64,000 nucleotides of DNA, from the NCBI RefSeq assembly GCF_001898115.1, contig NZ_MKSQ01000008.1, positions 435,606 to 499,605 of the forward strand, given 5' to 3'. Numbering within the stretch: the first letter of the stretch is position 1; each line of letters starts with the position of its first letter. Below are positions 17,491 through 26,718 of this stretch, piece after piece. A program made the translations under genes and the position numbers. This DNA comes from Allobosea sp. 67-29 (GTDB lineage Bacteria > Pseudomonadota > Alphaproteobacteria > Rhizobiales > Beijerinckiaceae). The notes beneath the pieces were generated by a model. That model did not search any database. It was given only the letters and a program-made list of their open reading frames with translations, and was not told the DNA's origin.

Positions 17491-18816
17491 ATGTCGCAAC
17501 TCCCCGCCGACGATCCGATCCTGGGCGATGCCCGCTCCTGCGAGGCGATCGAGAAGGTGATCGTGCCGCGCTCCCATGACCTCGGCGGCTTCCAGGTCCG
17601 CCGGGCGCTGCCGGCGATCGGCCAGCGCATGGTCGGCCCCTTCATCTTCTTCGACCAGATGGGCCCGGCCGAGTTCCATCTCGGCGAAGGGCTCGACGTG
17701 CGGCCGCATCCGCATATCGGGCTCTCGACCGTGACCTATCTCTTCGACGGCGAGATCATGCATCGCGACTCGCTGGGCACCGCGCTCGCGATCAAGCCGG
17801 GCGCGGTGAACCTGATGACCGCCGGGCGCGGCATCGTCCATTCCGAGCGCACCGGCATGGAAGCCCGCGCCACCGGCCCCAAGCTCTACGGCATCCAGGC
17901 CTGGCTCGCCCTGCCGAAGACGCATGAGGAGGTCGCGCCCGAGTTCAAGCATCACGGCGCGCAGGACCTGCCCCGCATCGTCGAGGGCGGCAAGCGGATC
18001 AGCCTGATCATGGGCTCGGCCTATGGCCAGACCTCGCCGGTCAAGTTTCCCTGGGACGCACTCTATGCGGAGGCCGTGCTCTCGCCGGGCGCGATCCTGC
18101 CGCTCGACCCCGACTATGACGAGCGCGCGATCTACATCGTCTCCGGCAAGGTCGACATCGCCGGCGACGAGTTCGGCGCCGGCCAGCTCCTCGTCTTCAA
18201 GCCGGGCGACCGGAACCTGATGACCGCCGGGCGCGGCATCGTCCATTCCGAGCGCACCGGCATGGAAGCCCGCGCCACCGGCCCCAAGCTCTACGGCATC
18301 CAGGCCTGGCTCGCCCTGCCGAAGACGCATGAGGAGGTCGCGCCCGAGTTCAAGCATCACGGCGCGCAGGACCTGCCCCGCATCGTCGAGGGCGGCAAGC
18401 GGATCAGCCTGATCATGGGCTCGGCCTATGGCCAGACCTCGCCGGTCAAGTTTCCCTGGGACGCACTCTATGCGGAGGCCGTGCTCTCGCCGGGCGCGAT
18501 CCTGCCGCTCGACCCCGACTATGACGAGCGCGCGATCTACATCGTCTCCGGCAAGGTCGACATCGCCGGCGACGAGTTCGGCGCCGGCCAGCTCCTCGTC
18601 TTCAAGCCGGGCGACCGCATCTCGATCCTCGCCATCGACCAGGCCCGCGTGATGATCGTCGGCGGCGAGCCGATGGACGGACAGCGCCACATCTGGTGGA
18701 ACTTCGTCTCGTCGTCGAAGGAGCGCATCGACCAGGCCAAGGAAGAGTGGAAGACCGGCCGCTTCGATACCGTGCCCGGCGACGACAAGGAGTTCATCCC
18801 GCTGCCGGAAGGCTGA
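17491..18816 (+). CDS. Pirin-family protein with an internal exact tandem duplication
   Basis: Pirins are bicupin iron proteins, some with quercetinase activity. The start ATG at 17491 has AGGAGG 5 bp upstream. The N-terminal cupin shows the metal ligands in RPHPHIGLST and RGIVHSERTG, and the C-terminal cupin includes LDPDYDERAIYIVSGKVDIAGDEFGAGQLLVFKPGDR. The product is 441 aa, whereas pirins are usually about 290-310 aa. The excess is exactly 135 residues, because a 405-bp segment is repeated perfectly in frame. Removing one copy leaves a normal 306-aa pirin. The second HSE motif and the join FKPGDRNLMTAGRG exist only because of the duplication. It may be a real recent event or an assembly artefact. 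Confidence 0.88.
   Translation: MSQLPADDPILGDARSCEAIEKVIVPRSHDLGGFQVRRALPAIGQRMVGPFIFFDQMGPAEFHLGEGLDVRPHPHIGLSTVTYLFDGEIMHRDSLGTALAIKPGAVNLMTAGRGIVHSERTGMEARATGPKLYGIQAWLALPKTHEEVAPEFKHHGAQDLPRIVEGGKRISLIMGSAYGQTSPVKFPWDALYAEAVLSPGAILPLDPDYDERAIYIVSGKVDIAGDEFGAGQLLVFKPGDRNLMTAGRGIVHSERTGMEARATGPKLYGIQAWLALPKTHEEVAPEFKHHGAQDLPRIVEGGKRISLIMGSAYGQTSPVKFPWDALYAEAVLSPGAILPLDPDYDERAIYIVSGKVDIAGDEFGAGQLLVFKPGDRISILAIDQARVMIVGGEPMDGQRHIWWNFVSSSKERIDQAKEEWKTGRFDTVPGDDKEFIPLPEG
17808..18617 (+). repeat. Perfect 405-bp tandem direct repeat, two copies (17808-18212 and 18213-18617)
   Basis: By direct comparison, the copies appear identical over 405 bp and abut without a spacer. The unit is 135 codons and keeps the pirin frame open. 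It starts in the sequence encoding NLMTAGRGIVHSE and ends after FKPGDR. The 12-mer TCAAGCCGGGCG occurs just before the first copy (17792), near the end of copy one (18197) and near the end of copy two (18602), each 405 bp apart. Confidence 0.95.
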
Positions 18817-18844
18817 TCGAGCTCGCCGGCAGCCGACATTCTGC

Positions 18845-20074
18845 TCAAGCGAGCTCGGCGATATCCCGCAGCCTCGGCACCCGCGAAAAGCCGATGACGA
18901 GGAGCTGGATCAGGAAGCCCACCGTCGCCAGCGCCAGGCAGGCGGCGGTGCCGGCCTGCGCCGCGACCGCGGCGCCGATCGCAGCGCCCAGCGGCCGTGC
19001 GCCGAAGGTCGCCGTCATGATCAGGGCCGAGACGCGGCCGAGCATGGCATTGGGCGTCACCGCCTGACGCAATGTCATCGTCGAGATCGTCCAGATGATC
19101 GGCCCGACGCCGAACAGGAAGAAGCTCGTCCCCACGAGAACGACGGATGGAAGCCACAGCGTGGCGAGCATCACGCTCGCGGCGCAGAGGCCACAGAGCG
19201 GGCCGAGCAGGACAAGTGCGCCGAAGGAGAGCCGCCGGGCGATGGCGGGCGCAAGCGCTGCTCCGACGATCATGCCCGCGCCATAGATGCCGAGCGTCGC
19301 GCCGACCTCCGTCGCGCTCAGGCCGAGGGTTTGCACCGCGTAGGCGACATAGACCGCCTGCAGGATAAACCAGGAGAGGTTGAAGAAGACGGCCGTCAGC
19401 AGGATCGGCCGGAGCAGGTCGTGACCGGCAGCGAAGCGGGCGCCCTCCCCCAGATCATGCAGCAGGTCCCGTTGCGGCCCGGAGCGCGGCTCGTCCTTGG
19501 GCAGTCCCGCCAGCAGGACCACGGCGAGGATGGAGAGCGCCGCCGCCAAACCGTACGCCGAGGAGACACCGATCCAGCCCACGAGCGCCCCGCCGAGCGC
19601 CGGCCCGCCGGCATAGGCGACGCTGCGAGCCAGCTCGAGCCAGCGATTGGCATCCGCCAGGCGCTGGCGTGGCACCACGGACGGCACGAAGGCCGGGGCC
19701 GCCACGCTGTAGCAGACCGTGCCGACCGCTCCGAGCGCACCGAGCATGGCGAGCCAGGGCAGGTTGAGCCCTCCCGCGGCCAGCAACAGCGGAATGGCGA
19801 GCAGCGACAGCGCGCGCAACGCTTCCGTGCCGACCATCAGCCGGCGCCGCGAGGCGCGGTCGACGATCAGTCCGGCCGGGATCGAGAGCAGGAGGAACGG
19901 CAGGGTCTGCGCCGTCTGCAGCCAACCGGTCTCGGCGGGCCCGGCGGATAGCAGCAGAACTGCGGCCAGGGGCGCGGCCGCCAGTGCGACCTGCTCGGAG
20001 AACTGGGCGCAGAGATTGGACCAGCCGATGCGCCGGAAGGCTGCCGGAAGCGGGGCATTGTCAGTGGGATTCAT
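18845..20074 (-). CDS. MFS transporter, EntS-like exporter type
   Basis: A 409-aa major facilitator with about 12 hydrophobic segments. The loop 2-3 motif appears as [22 protein letters not shown] and the second-half equivalent as [14 protein letters not shown]. The overall layout ([66 protein letters not shown]) resembles the EntS/MFS_3 group of drug or siderophore exporters. The start was moved to the ATG at 20074 ([10 protein letters not shown]) to give a normal cytoplasmic N-terminus. It is convergent with pirin and divergent from dxs, and interrupts the usual xseB-dxs neighbourhood. No siderophore genes are nearby, so the substrate is unknown. Confidence 0.85.
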   Translation of the reverse strand: MNPTDNAPLPAAFRRIGWSNLCAQFSEQVALAAAPLAAVLLLSAGPAETGWLQTAQTLPFLLLSIPAGLIVDRASRRRLMVGTEALRALSLLAIPLLLAAGGLNLPWLAMLGALGAVGTVCYSVAAPAFVPSVVPRQRLADANRWLELARSVAYAGGPALGGALVGWIGVSSAYGLAAALSILAVVLLAGLPKDEPRSGPQRDLLHDLGEGARFAAGHDLLRPILLTAVFFNLSWFILQAVYVAYAVQTLGLSATEVGATLGIYGAGMIVGAALAPAIARRLSFGALVLLGPLCGLCAASVMLATLWLPSVVLVGTSFFLFGVGPIIWTISTMTLRQAVTPNAMLGRVSALIMTATFGARPLGAAIGAAVAAQAGTAACLALATVGFLIQLLVIGFSRVPRLRDIAELA

Positions 20075-20202
20075 CGCCGAGGTCCTTGGAAAGATCGTCG
20101 GCGCACTGAAGTGCGTCTTCGGCGCCGGAACCACCCGTTTCGTGGAAAGCGGCCACGGCAGCCACAGCCGGCACCAGGGTCGACGGCCGTTTCAGCTCCG
20201 GT

Positions 20203-20231
20203 TTGCCAGCGCGCCGCGTAAGCTTTATTCC
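20203..20231 (+). promoter_or_regulatory. Putative dxs promoter, TTGCCA-N17-TATTCC
   Basis: A -35-like TTGCCA and -10-like TATTCC separated by exactly 17 bp, ending 31 bp upstream of the dxs GTG start. The hexamer match is moderate; the spacing and position support a housekeeping-sigma promoter. Confidence 0.45.
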
Positions 20232-20262
20232 AGACGACATCACCGAAGGATCAGATTGCCTC

Positions 20263-22173
20263 GTGCCCCGCCCCGTCACGCCGCTCCTCGACACCATTCA
20301 CGACCCGGCCGATCTCCGCAGGCTCGACGACACGCAGCTGCGCCAGCTCGCCGAAGAACTGCGGCAGGAGACCATCGATGCCGTCTCGGTCACCGGCGGC
20401 CATCTCGGCGCGGGCTTAGGCGTAGTCGAGCTCACGGTCGCCCTGCATCATGTCTTCGACACGCCGCGCGACCGGCTGATCTGGGATGTCGGCCACCAGG
20501 CCTATCCGCACAAGATTCTCACCGGCCGCCGCGACCGGATCCGCACGCTGCGCCAGGGCGGCGGCCTCTCCGGCTTCACCAAGCGCGCCGAGAGTCCCTA
20601 CGACCCGTTCGGCGCGGCGCATTCCTCGACCTCGATCTCGGCCGGGCTCGGCATGGCGGTGGCGCGCGACCTCGCAGGCCGCAAGAACAACGTCATCGCC
20701 GTGATCGGCGACGGCGCCATGTCGGCCGGCATGGCCTATGAGGCGATGAACAATGCCGGGGCGCTCGATTCGCGGCTGATCGTCATCCTCAACGACAACG
20801 ACATGTCGATCGCTCCGCCCGTCGGCGCGATGTCGGCCTATCTGGCGCGGCTCGTCTCGGGCCGGACCTATCGCTCGCTGCGCGAGGTCGCCAAGCAGCT
20901 CGCCGAGAAGCTGCCGCGCTTCTTCCACGACAAGGCGAGGCGGACCGAGGAATATGCCCGCGGCTTCTGGACCGGCGGGACCATGTTCGAGGAGCTCGGC
21001 TTCTACTATGTCGGGCCGATCGACGGGCACAATCTCGACCATCTGCTGCCGGTGCTGCGCAATGTCCGCGACGCCGGCAACGGGCCGATCCTGGTCCATG
21101 TCGTCACGCAGAAGGGCAAGGGCTACGCCCCGGCCGAGGCGACGCCTGACAAGTACCATGCCGTGGTCAAGTTCGACCCGGTCACCGGCCTGCAGGCCAA
21201 GGCGCCCGCCAATGCGCCGAGCTACACCGCCGTCTTCGCCCAAGCGCTGATCAAGCAGGCGCGGGAGGACGACAAGATCGTCGCGGTGACCGCCGCCATG
21301 CCGTCGGGAACCGGTCTCGACGCCTTCGGCAAGGAGTTCCCGGGCCGCACTTTCGACGTCGGCATCGCCGAGCAGCATGCGGTGACCTTCGCCGCCGGGC
21401 TCGCCACCGAGGGCTACAAGCCCTTCGTCGCTATCTACTCGACCTTCATGCAGCGCGCCTACGACCAGATCGTGCATGACGTGGCGATCCAGAAGCTGCC
21501 CGTCCGCTTCGCGCTCGACCGGGCCGGGCTCGTCGGCGCCGACGGCGCGACGCATGCCGGCTCCTTCGACATTGCCTATCTCGCCTGCCTGCCCGACATG
21601 GTGGTGATGGCGGCGGCCGACGAGGCCGAGCTGACCCATATGGTCGCGACCGCGGCCGCCTACGACGCCGGTCCGATCGCTTTCCGCTACCCGCGCGGCG
21701 AGGGCGTCGGCGTGGAGATCCCCGATGTCGGCGTGCCGCTCGAGATCGGCAAAGGCCGCATCGTCCGCGAGGGCACGCAGATCGCCTTGCTCTCGCTCGG
21801 CACCCGGCTCGGCGAAAGCCTCAAGGCCGCAGAGCTGCTGGCGCAGCGCGGCCTCTCAGCCACCGTGGCCGATGCGCGCTTCGCCAAGCCGCTCGACGAA
21901 GGGCTGATCCTCAAGCTCGCCCGCGAGCACGACATCCTGATCACGATCGAGGAAGGCTCGGTCGGGGGCTTCGGCAGCCATGTGCTGCACCTGCTGGCGC
22001 AGAGCGGCTTGCTCGATTCAGGCCTGAAGGTTCGCTCGCTGACGCTGCCGGACGTCTTCCAGGATCAGGACAAGCCCGACGCCATGTATGCCGCTGCGGG
22101 GCTCGACGCGGCCGGGATCGTGAAGGCTGTCGAAGGCGCACTCGGCAACCCGAGCTCGATCAAGCGCGCCTGA
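20263..22173 (+). CDS. dxs: 1-deoxy-D-xylulose-5-phosphate synthase
   Basis: A thiamine-diphosphate enzyme that condenses pyruvate and glyceraldehyde-3-phosphate to DXP, the entry step of the MEP isoprenoid pathway and a precursor step for thiamine and pyridoxal. The 636-aa product shows [36 protein letters not shown], the ThDP motif [18 protein letters not shown], and the catalytic Glu in [18 protein letters not shown]. The start is taken as the GTG at 20263 ([14 protein letters not shown]), which gives standard length; the track start at 20203 falls inside the putative promoter. tlyA follows 10 bp downstream, forming an operon. Confidence 0.96.
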   Translation: MPRPVTPLLDTIHDPADLRRLDDTQLRQLAEELRQETIDAVSVTGGHLGAGLGVVELTVALHHVFDTPRDRLIWDVGHQAYPHKILTGRRDRIRTLRQGGGLSGFTKRAESPYDPFGAAHSSTSISAGLGMAVARDLAGRKNNVIAVIGDGAMSAGMAYEAMNNAGALDSRLIVILNDNDMSIAPPVGAMSAYLARLVSGRTYRSLREVAKQLAEKLPRFFHDKARRTEEYARGFWTGGTMFEELGFYYVGPIDGHNLDHLLPVLRNVRDAGNGPILVHVVTQKGKGYAPAEATPDKYHAVVKFDPVTGLQAKAPANAPSYTAVFAQALIKQAREDDKIVAVTAAMPSGTGLDAFGKEFPGRTFDVGIAEQHAVTFAAGLATEGYKPFVAIYSTFMQRAYDQIVHDVAIQKLPVRFALDRAGLVGADGATHAGSFDIAYLACLPDMVVMAAADEAELTHMVATAAAYDAGPIAFRYPRGEGVGVEIPDVGVPLEIGKGRIVREGTQIALLSLGTRLGESLKAAELLAQRGLSATVADARFAKPLDEGLILKLAREHDILITIEEGSVGGFGSHVLHLLAQSGLLDSGLKVRSLTLPDVFQDQDKPDAMYAAAGLDAAGIVKAVEGALGNPSSIKRA

Positions 22174-22183
22174 GCTCCTCGCC

Positions 22184-22912
22184 ATGAAGAGCCGGGCGGA
22201 CCAGTTGCTCGTCGAGCGCGGCTTCTTCGAGAGCCGGGCGCGGGCGCAGGCCGCGATCGCGGCCGGGCTCGTCACCGCAGACGGCGTCGCCGTGCGCAAG
22301 GCTTCGGAGATGGTGGCGCGGAGTGCCGCCCTGACCGCCGAGGCCCCGCACCCATACGTCTCGCGCGGCGGCCTCAAGCTCGAAGCTGCGCTCGACGTCT
22401 TCGGCTTTGATCCGAAGGGCTGCGTCTGCCTCGACGTGGGGTCCTCGACCGGCGGCTTCACCGATCTCCTGCTGCAGCGCGGAGCACGGCATGTGATCGC
22501 GGTCGATGTCGGGCGCGACCAGCTCCACGCCTCGCTCCGCGGCGATCCGCGCGTGAGCAGCTTCGAAGGACAGGATATCCGCCTGCTCGCAGCCGAAGCC
22601 CTGCCGGAGCGGCCGGTCCTCGCCGCGATCGACGTCAGCTTCATCTCGCTCAAGCTCGTACTGCCGGCCGTCGCCGCGCTGCTTGCTCCGCAGGCCGGTA
22701 TCGCCGCGCTGATCAAGCCGCAGTTCGAGGCGGGCCGCGCAGCGTTGAAGAAGGGCATCGTGCGGGACGAAGCGGTGCAAAAGCAGGTCTGCGACGAGAT
22801 CGTCCTGCTGCTGGGCGAACTGGGCTTCCGCGTCGCCGGGCCGATCCCCTCCCCGATCGAGGGCGGCGACGGCAACCGCGAGTTTCTCGCAGGCGCGCGT
22901 CGCGGCGGCTGA
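22184..22912 (+). CDS. tlyA: TlyA-family rRNA (cytidine-2'-O)-methyltransferase / hemolysin-A homologue
   Basis: The 242-aa product has an N-terminal S4 RNA-binding domain (RADQLLVERGFFESRARAQAAIAAGLVTADG). A FtsJ-like SAM methyltransferase domain follows, with the glycine-rich motif LDVGSSTGGFTDLLLQRGA, AVDVGRDQLH, and AAIDVSFISLKLVLPA. TlyA enzymes methylate 16S and/or 23S rRNA in several bacteria; the exact target here is inferred. It sits 10 bp after dxs, the conserved arrangement in many alphaproteobacteria, and its stop is adjacent to the stop of the convergent next gene. Confidence 0.9.
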   Translation: MKSRADQLLVERGFFESRARAQAAIAAGLVTADGVAVRKASEMVARSAALTAEAPHPYVSRGGLKLEAALDVFGFDPKGCVCLDVGSSTGGFTDLLLQRGARHVIAVDVGRDQLHASLRGDPRVSSFEGQDIRLLAAEALPERPVLAAIDVSFISLKLVLPAVAALLAPQAGIAALIKPQFEAGRAALKKGIVRDEAVQKQVCDEIVLLLGELGFRVAGPIPSPIEGGDGNREFLAGARRGG

Positions 22913-23413
22913 TCAGCCGGCCAGCAGCCGGTCGATCTCCTTTTGCAGGGCCGCATCGTCGAAGGCCGCGATATCCACCGTGCCGTTCGCGTTGATGAAT
23001 TGCGTCGACCGGGAGATGAGCTTGCGGAGCGCTTCGCCTGCGACCTCGATGATCATCGGCAGCTCGGCCGGGCGCGGCGTTTCGGCGAGCAGGGCATTCA
23101 CGGTCGCCACCAGCCGCGTCATCGACCTGCAGACATCCTCGAAGGCCCTGCGTCGGCCGGGATCGACGCCGTCATAGGCCGCCAGCGCGGTTGCGGCGCA
23201 GCGCAGGGAGGAGGCCTCGAAATGCTCGCGATAGCCGACGCTGCGCCAGGCCTGCAGGTCCTCGATGATGCTGTCGTCGCTCTCGGCGAGCTCGATCAGC
23301 ATCAGAGCCTCGCTGAAACGATTGAGAAAATCCGTCGAGAGCCGGGGCGCGAGCACCCCGTCCATCCCGTCGGCCATCTTCTCCATCTGCATCTTCGTCG
23401 CGGAGGCGATCAT
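22913..23413 (-). CDS. Hypothetical helical protein
   Basis: A 166-aa soluble protein that I do not recognise. It is rich in Ala, Leu, Glu and Arg and looks all-helical (FLNRFSEALMLIELAESDDSIIEDLQAWRS, EDVCRSMTRLVATVNALL, IEVAGEALRKLISRSTQFI). There is no signal peptide or membrane segment. The start was taken at the ATG at 23413; the track begins four residues earlier at a TTG. Its codon use matches neighbouring genes, which argues that it is real. It is convergent with tlyA and divergent from the SRAP gene. Confidence 0.6.
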   Translation of the reverse strand: MIASATKMQMEKMADGMDGVLAPRLSTDFLNRFSEALMLIELAESDDSIIEDLQAWRSVGYREHFEASSLRCAATALAAYDGVDPGRRRAFEDVCRSMTRLVATVNALLAETPRPAELPMIIEVAGEALRKLISRSTQFINANGTVDIAAFDDAALQKEIDRLLAG

Positions 23414-23467
23414 CCCGAGCCCCAAACCGGCGGGCGCGACTATGGTGGCCCAACCCCGAAGAAAGTG

Positions 23468-23497
23468 TTGCTTCGCGCACTCGCTATCGCGCTAAAC
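23468..23497 (+). promoter_or_regulatory. Putative promoter of a leaderless SRAP transcript, TTGCTT-N18-CTAAAC
   Basis: A -35-like TTGCTT and -10-like CTAAAC with an 18-bp spacer. The -10 element ends 7 bp before the ATG of the SRAP gene, so transcription would begin at or next to the start codon. No clear Shine-Dalgarno sequence precedes that ATG (AAACAGGCGCC), which is consistent with a leaderless mRNA. Confidence 0.4.
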
Positions 23498-23504
23498 AGG
23501 CGCC

Positions 23505-24269
23505 ATGTGCGGACGCTATGCCATCACCCTGCCGCCCGAGGCGATGCGCGCCGCCTTCGGCTATCGCGAGCAGCCGAATTTTCCGCCGCGCTACAACATC
23601 GCGCCGACGCAGCCGGTACCGGTCATCCGACCGCAGGACGGGTCGCGGCAGTTTGTGCTGATGCGCTGGGGCTTCGTCCCCGGCTGGGTGAAGGATCTCA
23701 GGGATTTCCCGCTGGTCATCAATATCCGCGCCGAGAGCGCGGCCGAGAAGCCGTCCTTCCGCCACGCGCTGACCCGGCGCCGCTGCCTGCTGCCGGCGGA
23801 CGGGTTCTACGAGTGGCGGCGCAACGGCACCGGCCGGCAGGCCCGCGCGGACGCCTTCCTGTTCCGCCGGCCGGATCGCGGCTTCTTCGCCTTCGCGGCG
23901 CTGTGGGAGACCTGGCATTCGCCGGATGGCTCCGAGCTCGACACGGTCGCGATGATGACAGGCCCGGCCAACGGCACCATGGCGGCGATCCATCATCGCT
24001 GCCCGATCATCCTCGATACCGGCGACCACGGCGCCTGGCTCGACCCCGAAGCGACCTCCCAGCAGGTGCAGCATCTGCTGAAGCCGCCGCCGGACGACCT
24101 GCTGGAGGCCGTGGCCATCGGCCCGGCTGTCAACAAGGTCGTGAACGACGCACCCGATGTGCAGATGCCGGTGACCTCCCCGGAGGATACTCCTGCTCAC
24201 GAGCCGCAGCGCCATGCGCGCAGAGCGACCCGGCGTCCCGCCGACGATGGGCAAGGCAGCCTTTTCTGA
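23505..24269 (+). CDS. SOS response-associated peptidase (SRAP; YedK/HMCES-type abasic-site sensor)
   Basis: SRAP proteins form a DNA-protein thiazolidine crosslink with abasic sites in single-stranded DNA through Cys2 after loss of the initiator Met. The 254-aa product begins MCGRYAITL and retains the other conserved residues: Asn in RYNIAPTQ, Glu in NIRAESAAEKPSFR, and His in TMAAIHHRCPIIL. It also has MRWGFVPGW and LLPADGFYEW. The C-terminal 30 residues are a basic, variable tail. No LexA-type GTTC-N7-GTTC box is visible upstream. Confidence 0.93.
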   Translation: MCGRYAITLPPEAMRAAFGYREQPNFPPRYNIAPTQPVPVIRPQDGSRQFVLMRWGFVPGWVKDLRDFPLVINIRAESAAEKPSFRHALTRRRCLLPADGFYEWRRNGTGRQARADAFLFRRPDRGFFAFAALWETWHSPDGSELDTVAMMTGPANGTMAAIHHRCPIILDTGDHGAWLDPEATSQQVQHLLKPPPDDLLEAVAIGPAVNKVVNDAPDVQMPVTSPEDTPAHEPQRHARRATRRPADDGQGSLF

Positions 24270-24316
24270 CGGCGGAATCATGCTCTGATCGGGCAACGCT
24301 CGATAAGGATGCACCG

Positions 24317-25915
24317 ATGCTTGGCCGACGCCCCACCATGACCTCCCGCCACGGCATGGTCGCCGCCGCCCATCCCCTCGCAGCCCAGGCCGGAGCGCGC
24401 CTCCTCGGGCAAGGCGGCAACGCCTTCGACGCCGCCGCCGCCACCGCGGCCGCCCTGAATGTGGTCGAGCCTTTCATGTCCGGCCTGGCCGGGATGGGTT
24501 TCGCGACGATGTGGGTCGGTGCCGAGCAGCGCGTGCGCGTTCTCGACTTCGTCCCACCGATCCCGGCGAGCTTCCCAACCGATCGCTTCAGCCAGCGCAC
24601 CGACCTGGCGCGCGGGGCCCTGTCGGTCGCGTCTCCCGGCAATCTCGCCGGCTGGTGCGAGCTGGTGAAGACCTACGGACGCAAGCCGCTGGCGGACGTC
24701 CTCGCGCCCGCCATCGCACTCGCCCGGGACGGTTTCGCGCTCGCCGAATTCGGTGCGGCCGAGTTCGAGGAGAACGATCCGCTGCTCAAGGCCCATGCGG
24801 AACTCTACCCCGCCTGGTCCGCAAACTATCAACCCGGCGGCAGGACCCTGAAGCTCGGCTCCCTGCTGATCCAGCCCGACCTTGCCCGATCGCTAAGCGA
24901 CATCGCCGCCAAGGGGCCGGACCACTTCTATCGGGGTGCACTCGGAGAGGCTGTCGTGAAGCACCTCCAGGCCCTGGGCGGCTCGCTCACCATGGCCGAC
25001 CTCGCCGCCGTGAAGACCGTCTGGCGCGAGCCGCTCGCGGTCAGCTATCGCGGATTGAACGTGCATGTGCCGCCCCCGCATTGCGAGGGCTTCCAGTTCC
25101 TGCTGACGCTGCGCCTGCTGGAGGGGCTGGACATCGGTGCCCTGCCCAAGGACGGCCCGGAGCATCTCGACCTCGTCTATCGCGCCATCCGCCTGGCGGC
25201 CGGCGAGCGCATCGCCCACAACAACCCGAGCGCGGAGCAGCTGGCCGAGATCCTGTCGGATGCCGCCGTCGAACGGCTGCGCCGGCGCCTCACCGACGGC
25301 AGGCCCGTGACCGGGCCGACCGAGCAGTGGACGCCGCAGGAGCAGGAAGACCCGGCGCACACGACATCGCTTTCGGTCGCTGACAGCGACGGCAACCTCA
25401 TCTGCATCACGCAGAGCCTCGGCAGCCCCTTCGGCAGCGGCGTCGTGGTGCCGGGCACGGGCCTGTGCCTCAACAACTTCCTGTACTGGGCGGACGTCCA
25501 GACCGGCAGCCCGAACCGGGCCCGGCCCGGCGACGCACTGGCGATGTGCATGTCGCCCTCGATCTCCACCCGCGACGGCCAGCCCGTGCTCGCGCTCGGC
25601 ACGCCCGGCAGCTACGGCATCATGCAGACGCAGGCGCAGGCCATGGTGCAGTATGTCGATTTCGGTCTGCCCCTGCAGGAGGCGATCGAGGCGCCGCGTG
25701 CCCGGCTCTGGGATGGGCGCCTCGTCGAGATCGAAAACCGGATCGCCCCCGAGACCATCGCCGAGCTCGTCCGGCGCGGGCACGATGCGCAGGCCTTCGA
25801 TATCGGCTGGACGATGCGCTGCGGCGGCATGCAGGCCATCGCGGTCGACCCGGCGACCGGGATTTTCACCGGTGCGGCCGACCCGCGCCGCGACGGTTAC
25901 GTCGCGACGCCGTAA
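24317..25915 (+). CDS. Gamma-glutamyltransferase family protein (YwrD-like, no signal peptide)
   Basis: A 532-aa Ntn-hydrolase-family enzyme that would autocleave before a nucleophilic Thr and act on gamma-glutamyl compounds. Visible features are GMVAAAHPLAAQAGARLLGQGGNAFDAAAATAAALNVVEP at the N-terminus, the cleavage region AHTTSLSVADSDGNLICITQSLGSPFGSGVVVPGTG (nucleophile Thr of HTTS), and LALGTPGSYGIMQTQAQ. Unlike classical periplasmic GGT it has no signal peptide, so it is probably cytoplasmic. The start at 24317 has AAGGA upstream; the track start 1.4 kb earlier runs through other genes. It is convergent with an ABC importer (stop codons 1 bp apart), so a functional link is possible but unproven. 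Confidence 0.88.
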   Translation: MLGRRPTMTSRHGMVAAAHPLAAQAGARLLGQGGNAFDAAAATAAALNVVEPFMSGLAGMGFATMWVGAEQRVRVLDFVPPIPASFPTDRFSQRTDLARGALSVASPGNLAGWCELVKTYGRKPLADVLAPAIALARDGFALAEFGAAEFEENDPLLKAHAELYPAWSANYQPGGRTLKLGSLLIQPDLARSLSDIAAKGPDHFYRGALGEAVVKHLQALGGSLTMADLAAVKTVWREPLAVSYRGLNVHVPPPHCEGFQFLLTLRLLEGLDIGALPKDGPEHLDLVYRAIRLAAGERIAHNNPSAEQLAEILSDAAVERLRRRLTDGRPVTGPTEQWTPQEQEDPAHTTSLSVADSDGNLICITQSLGSPFGSGVVVPGTGLCLNNFLYWADVQTGSPNRARPGDALAMCMSPSISTRDGQPVLALGTPGSYGIMQTQAQAMVQYVDFGLPLQEAIEAPRARLWDGRLVEIENRIAPETIAELVRRGHDAQAFDIGWTMRCGGMQAIAVDPATGIFTGAADPRRDGYVATP

Positions 25916-25916
25916 A

Positions 25917-26693
25917 TCAGGAGACGATCTCGCCGCGGAAGGCCCAGCGGGTCATCCGCCGCTCGACCAGGGCGCAGAGCGCATAGAGCGCCATGCCCAT
26001 GATGGCGATGGAGAACAGGCCGGCGAAGGTCGTGGGCGCGTCGTTGCGCGCGCCGGCCGAGAGCATCAGGAAGCCGATGCCGCGATTGCCCCCCACCGTC
26101 TCGGACAGCACCGAGCCGACGAAGGCGAGCGTCACCGCCACCTTCAGGCTGGCGAAGAGATAGGGCATGGCGCGGGGCACGCCGACCTTGGTCAGGATCT
26201 CGAATTGGCTGGCCCCCAGCGAGCGCATGACGTCGCGCATCTCGGGTTCGATCGTGGCGAGCCCGGTCGCGACGTTTACGACGATCGGGAAGAAGGAGAT
26301 GACGAACGCGGTAATGACGGCCGGCAGGGCGCCGACGCCGACCCAGATCATCAGGATCGGGACGATCGCGACCTTGGGAATCGCGTTGAAGGCGATCAGC
26401 AGCGGATAGAGACCCGAATAGACGAAAGGCGAGGCACCGATGGCGAGGCCAAGCAGCAGGCCGAAGCCGATCGCCAGCCCGAATCCGATGATCGTGGTCC
26501 AGAGCGTCTCCAGGCAGAAGCGCAGCAGGATGTCCCAGCGCTGGATCATCGTCTCGATGATGCGGCTGGGGCGCGGCGCCAGGATCTCCGGAACATCGAA
26601 GACGATGCAGGCGAGTTCCCACAGCAGCAGCAGGCCGGCCATGGCGAGCCATGGCATGGCGAGGAGCAACAGGCGCTTCTGCCTCTCCGTCAC
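25917..26693 (-). CDS. ABC transporter permease (BPD_transp_1; nitrate/sulfonate/pyrimidine-type)
   Basis: Inner-membrane permease of 258 aa with about six hydrophobic helices. It carries the EAA loop signature EPEMRDVMRSLGASQFEILTKVGVPRAMPYLFASLKVAV, which contacts the ATPase. It belongs to the SsuC/TauC/ThiX-like group. It is the last gene of the SBP-ATPase-permease operon and begins 25 bp after the ATPase stop. Confidence 0.92.
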   Translation of the reverse strand: MTERQKRLLLLAMPWLAMAGLLLLWELACIVFDVPEILAPRPSRIIETMIQRWDILLRFCLETLWTTIIGFGLAIGFGLLLGLAIGASPFVYSGLYPLLIAFNAIPKVAIVPILMIWVGVGALPAVITAFVISFFPIVVNVATGLATIEPEMRDVMRSLGASQFEILTKVGVPRAMPYLFASLKVAVTLAFVGSVLSETVGGNRGIGFLMLSAGARNDAPTTFAGLFSIAIMGMALYALCALVERRMTRWAFRGEIVS

Positions 26694-26718
26694 GATCTTT
26701 GCTCCGCCGGCGGCCGCA

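Noticed and set aside
17808-18617. Interpretation of the pirin repeat as a mobile element or CRISPR-like array
   Set aside because: Only two abutting copies, no spacers, no inverted termini, and entirely coding in one frame.
17473-18690. 405-aa minus ORF with an internal repeat opposite pirin
   Set aside because: Its repeat is only the reflection of the pirin DNA duplication; the plus-strand protein has all family motifs and the ribosome-binding site.
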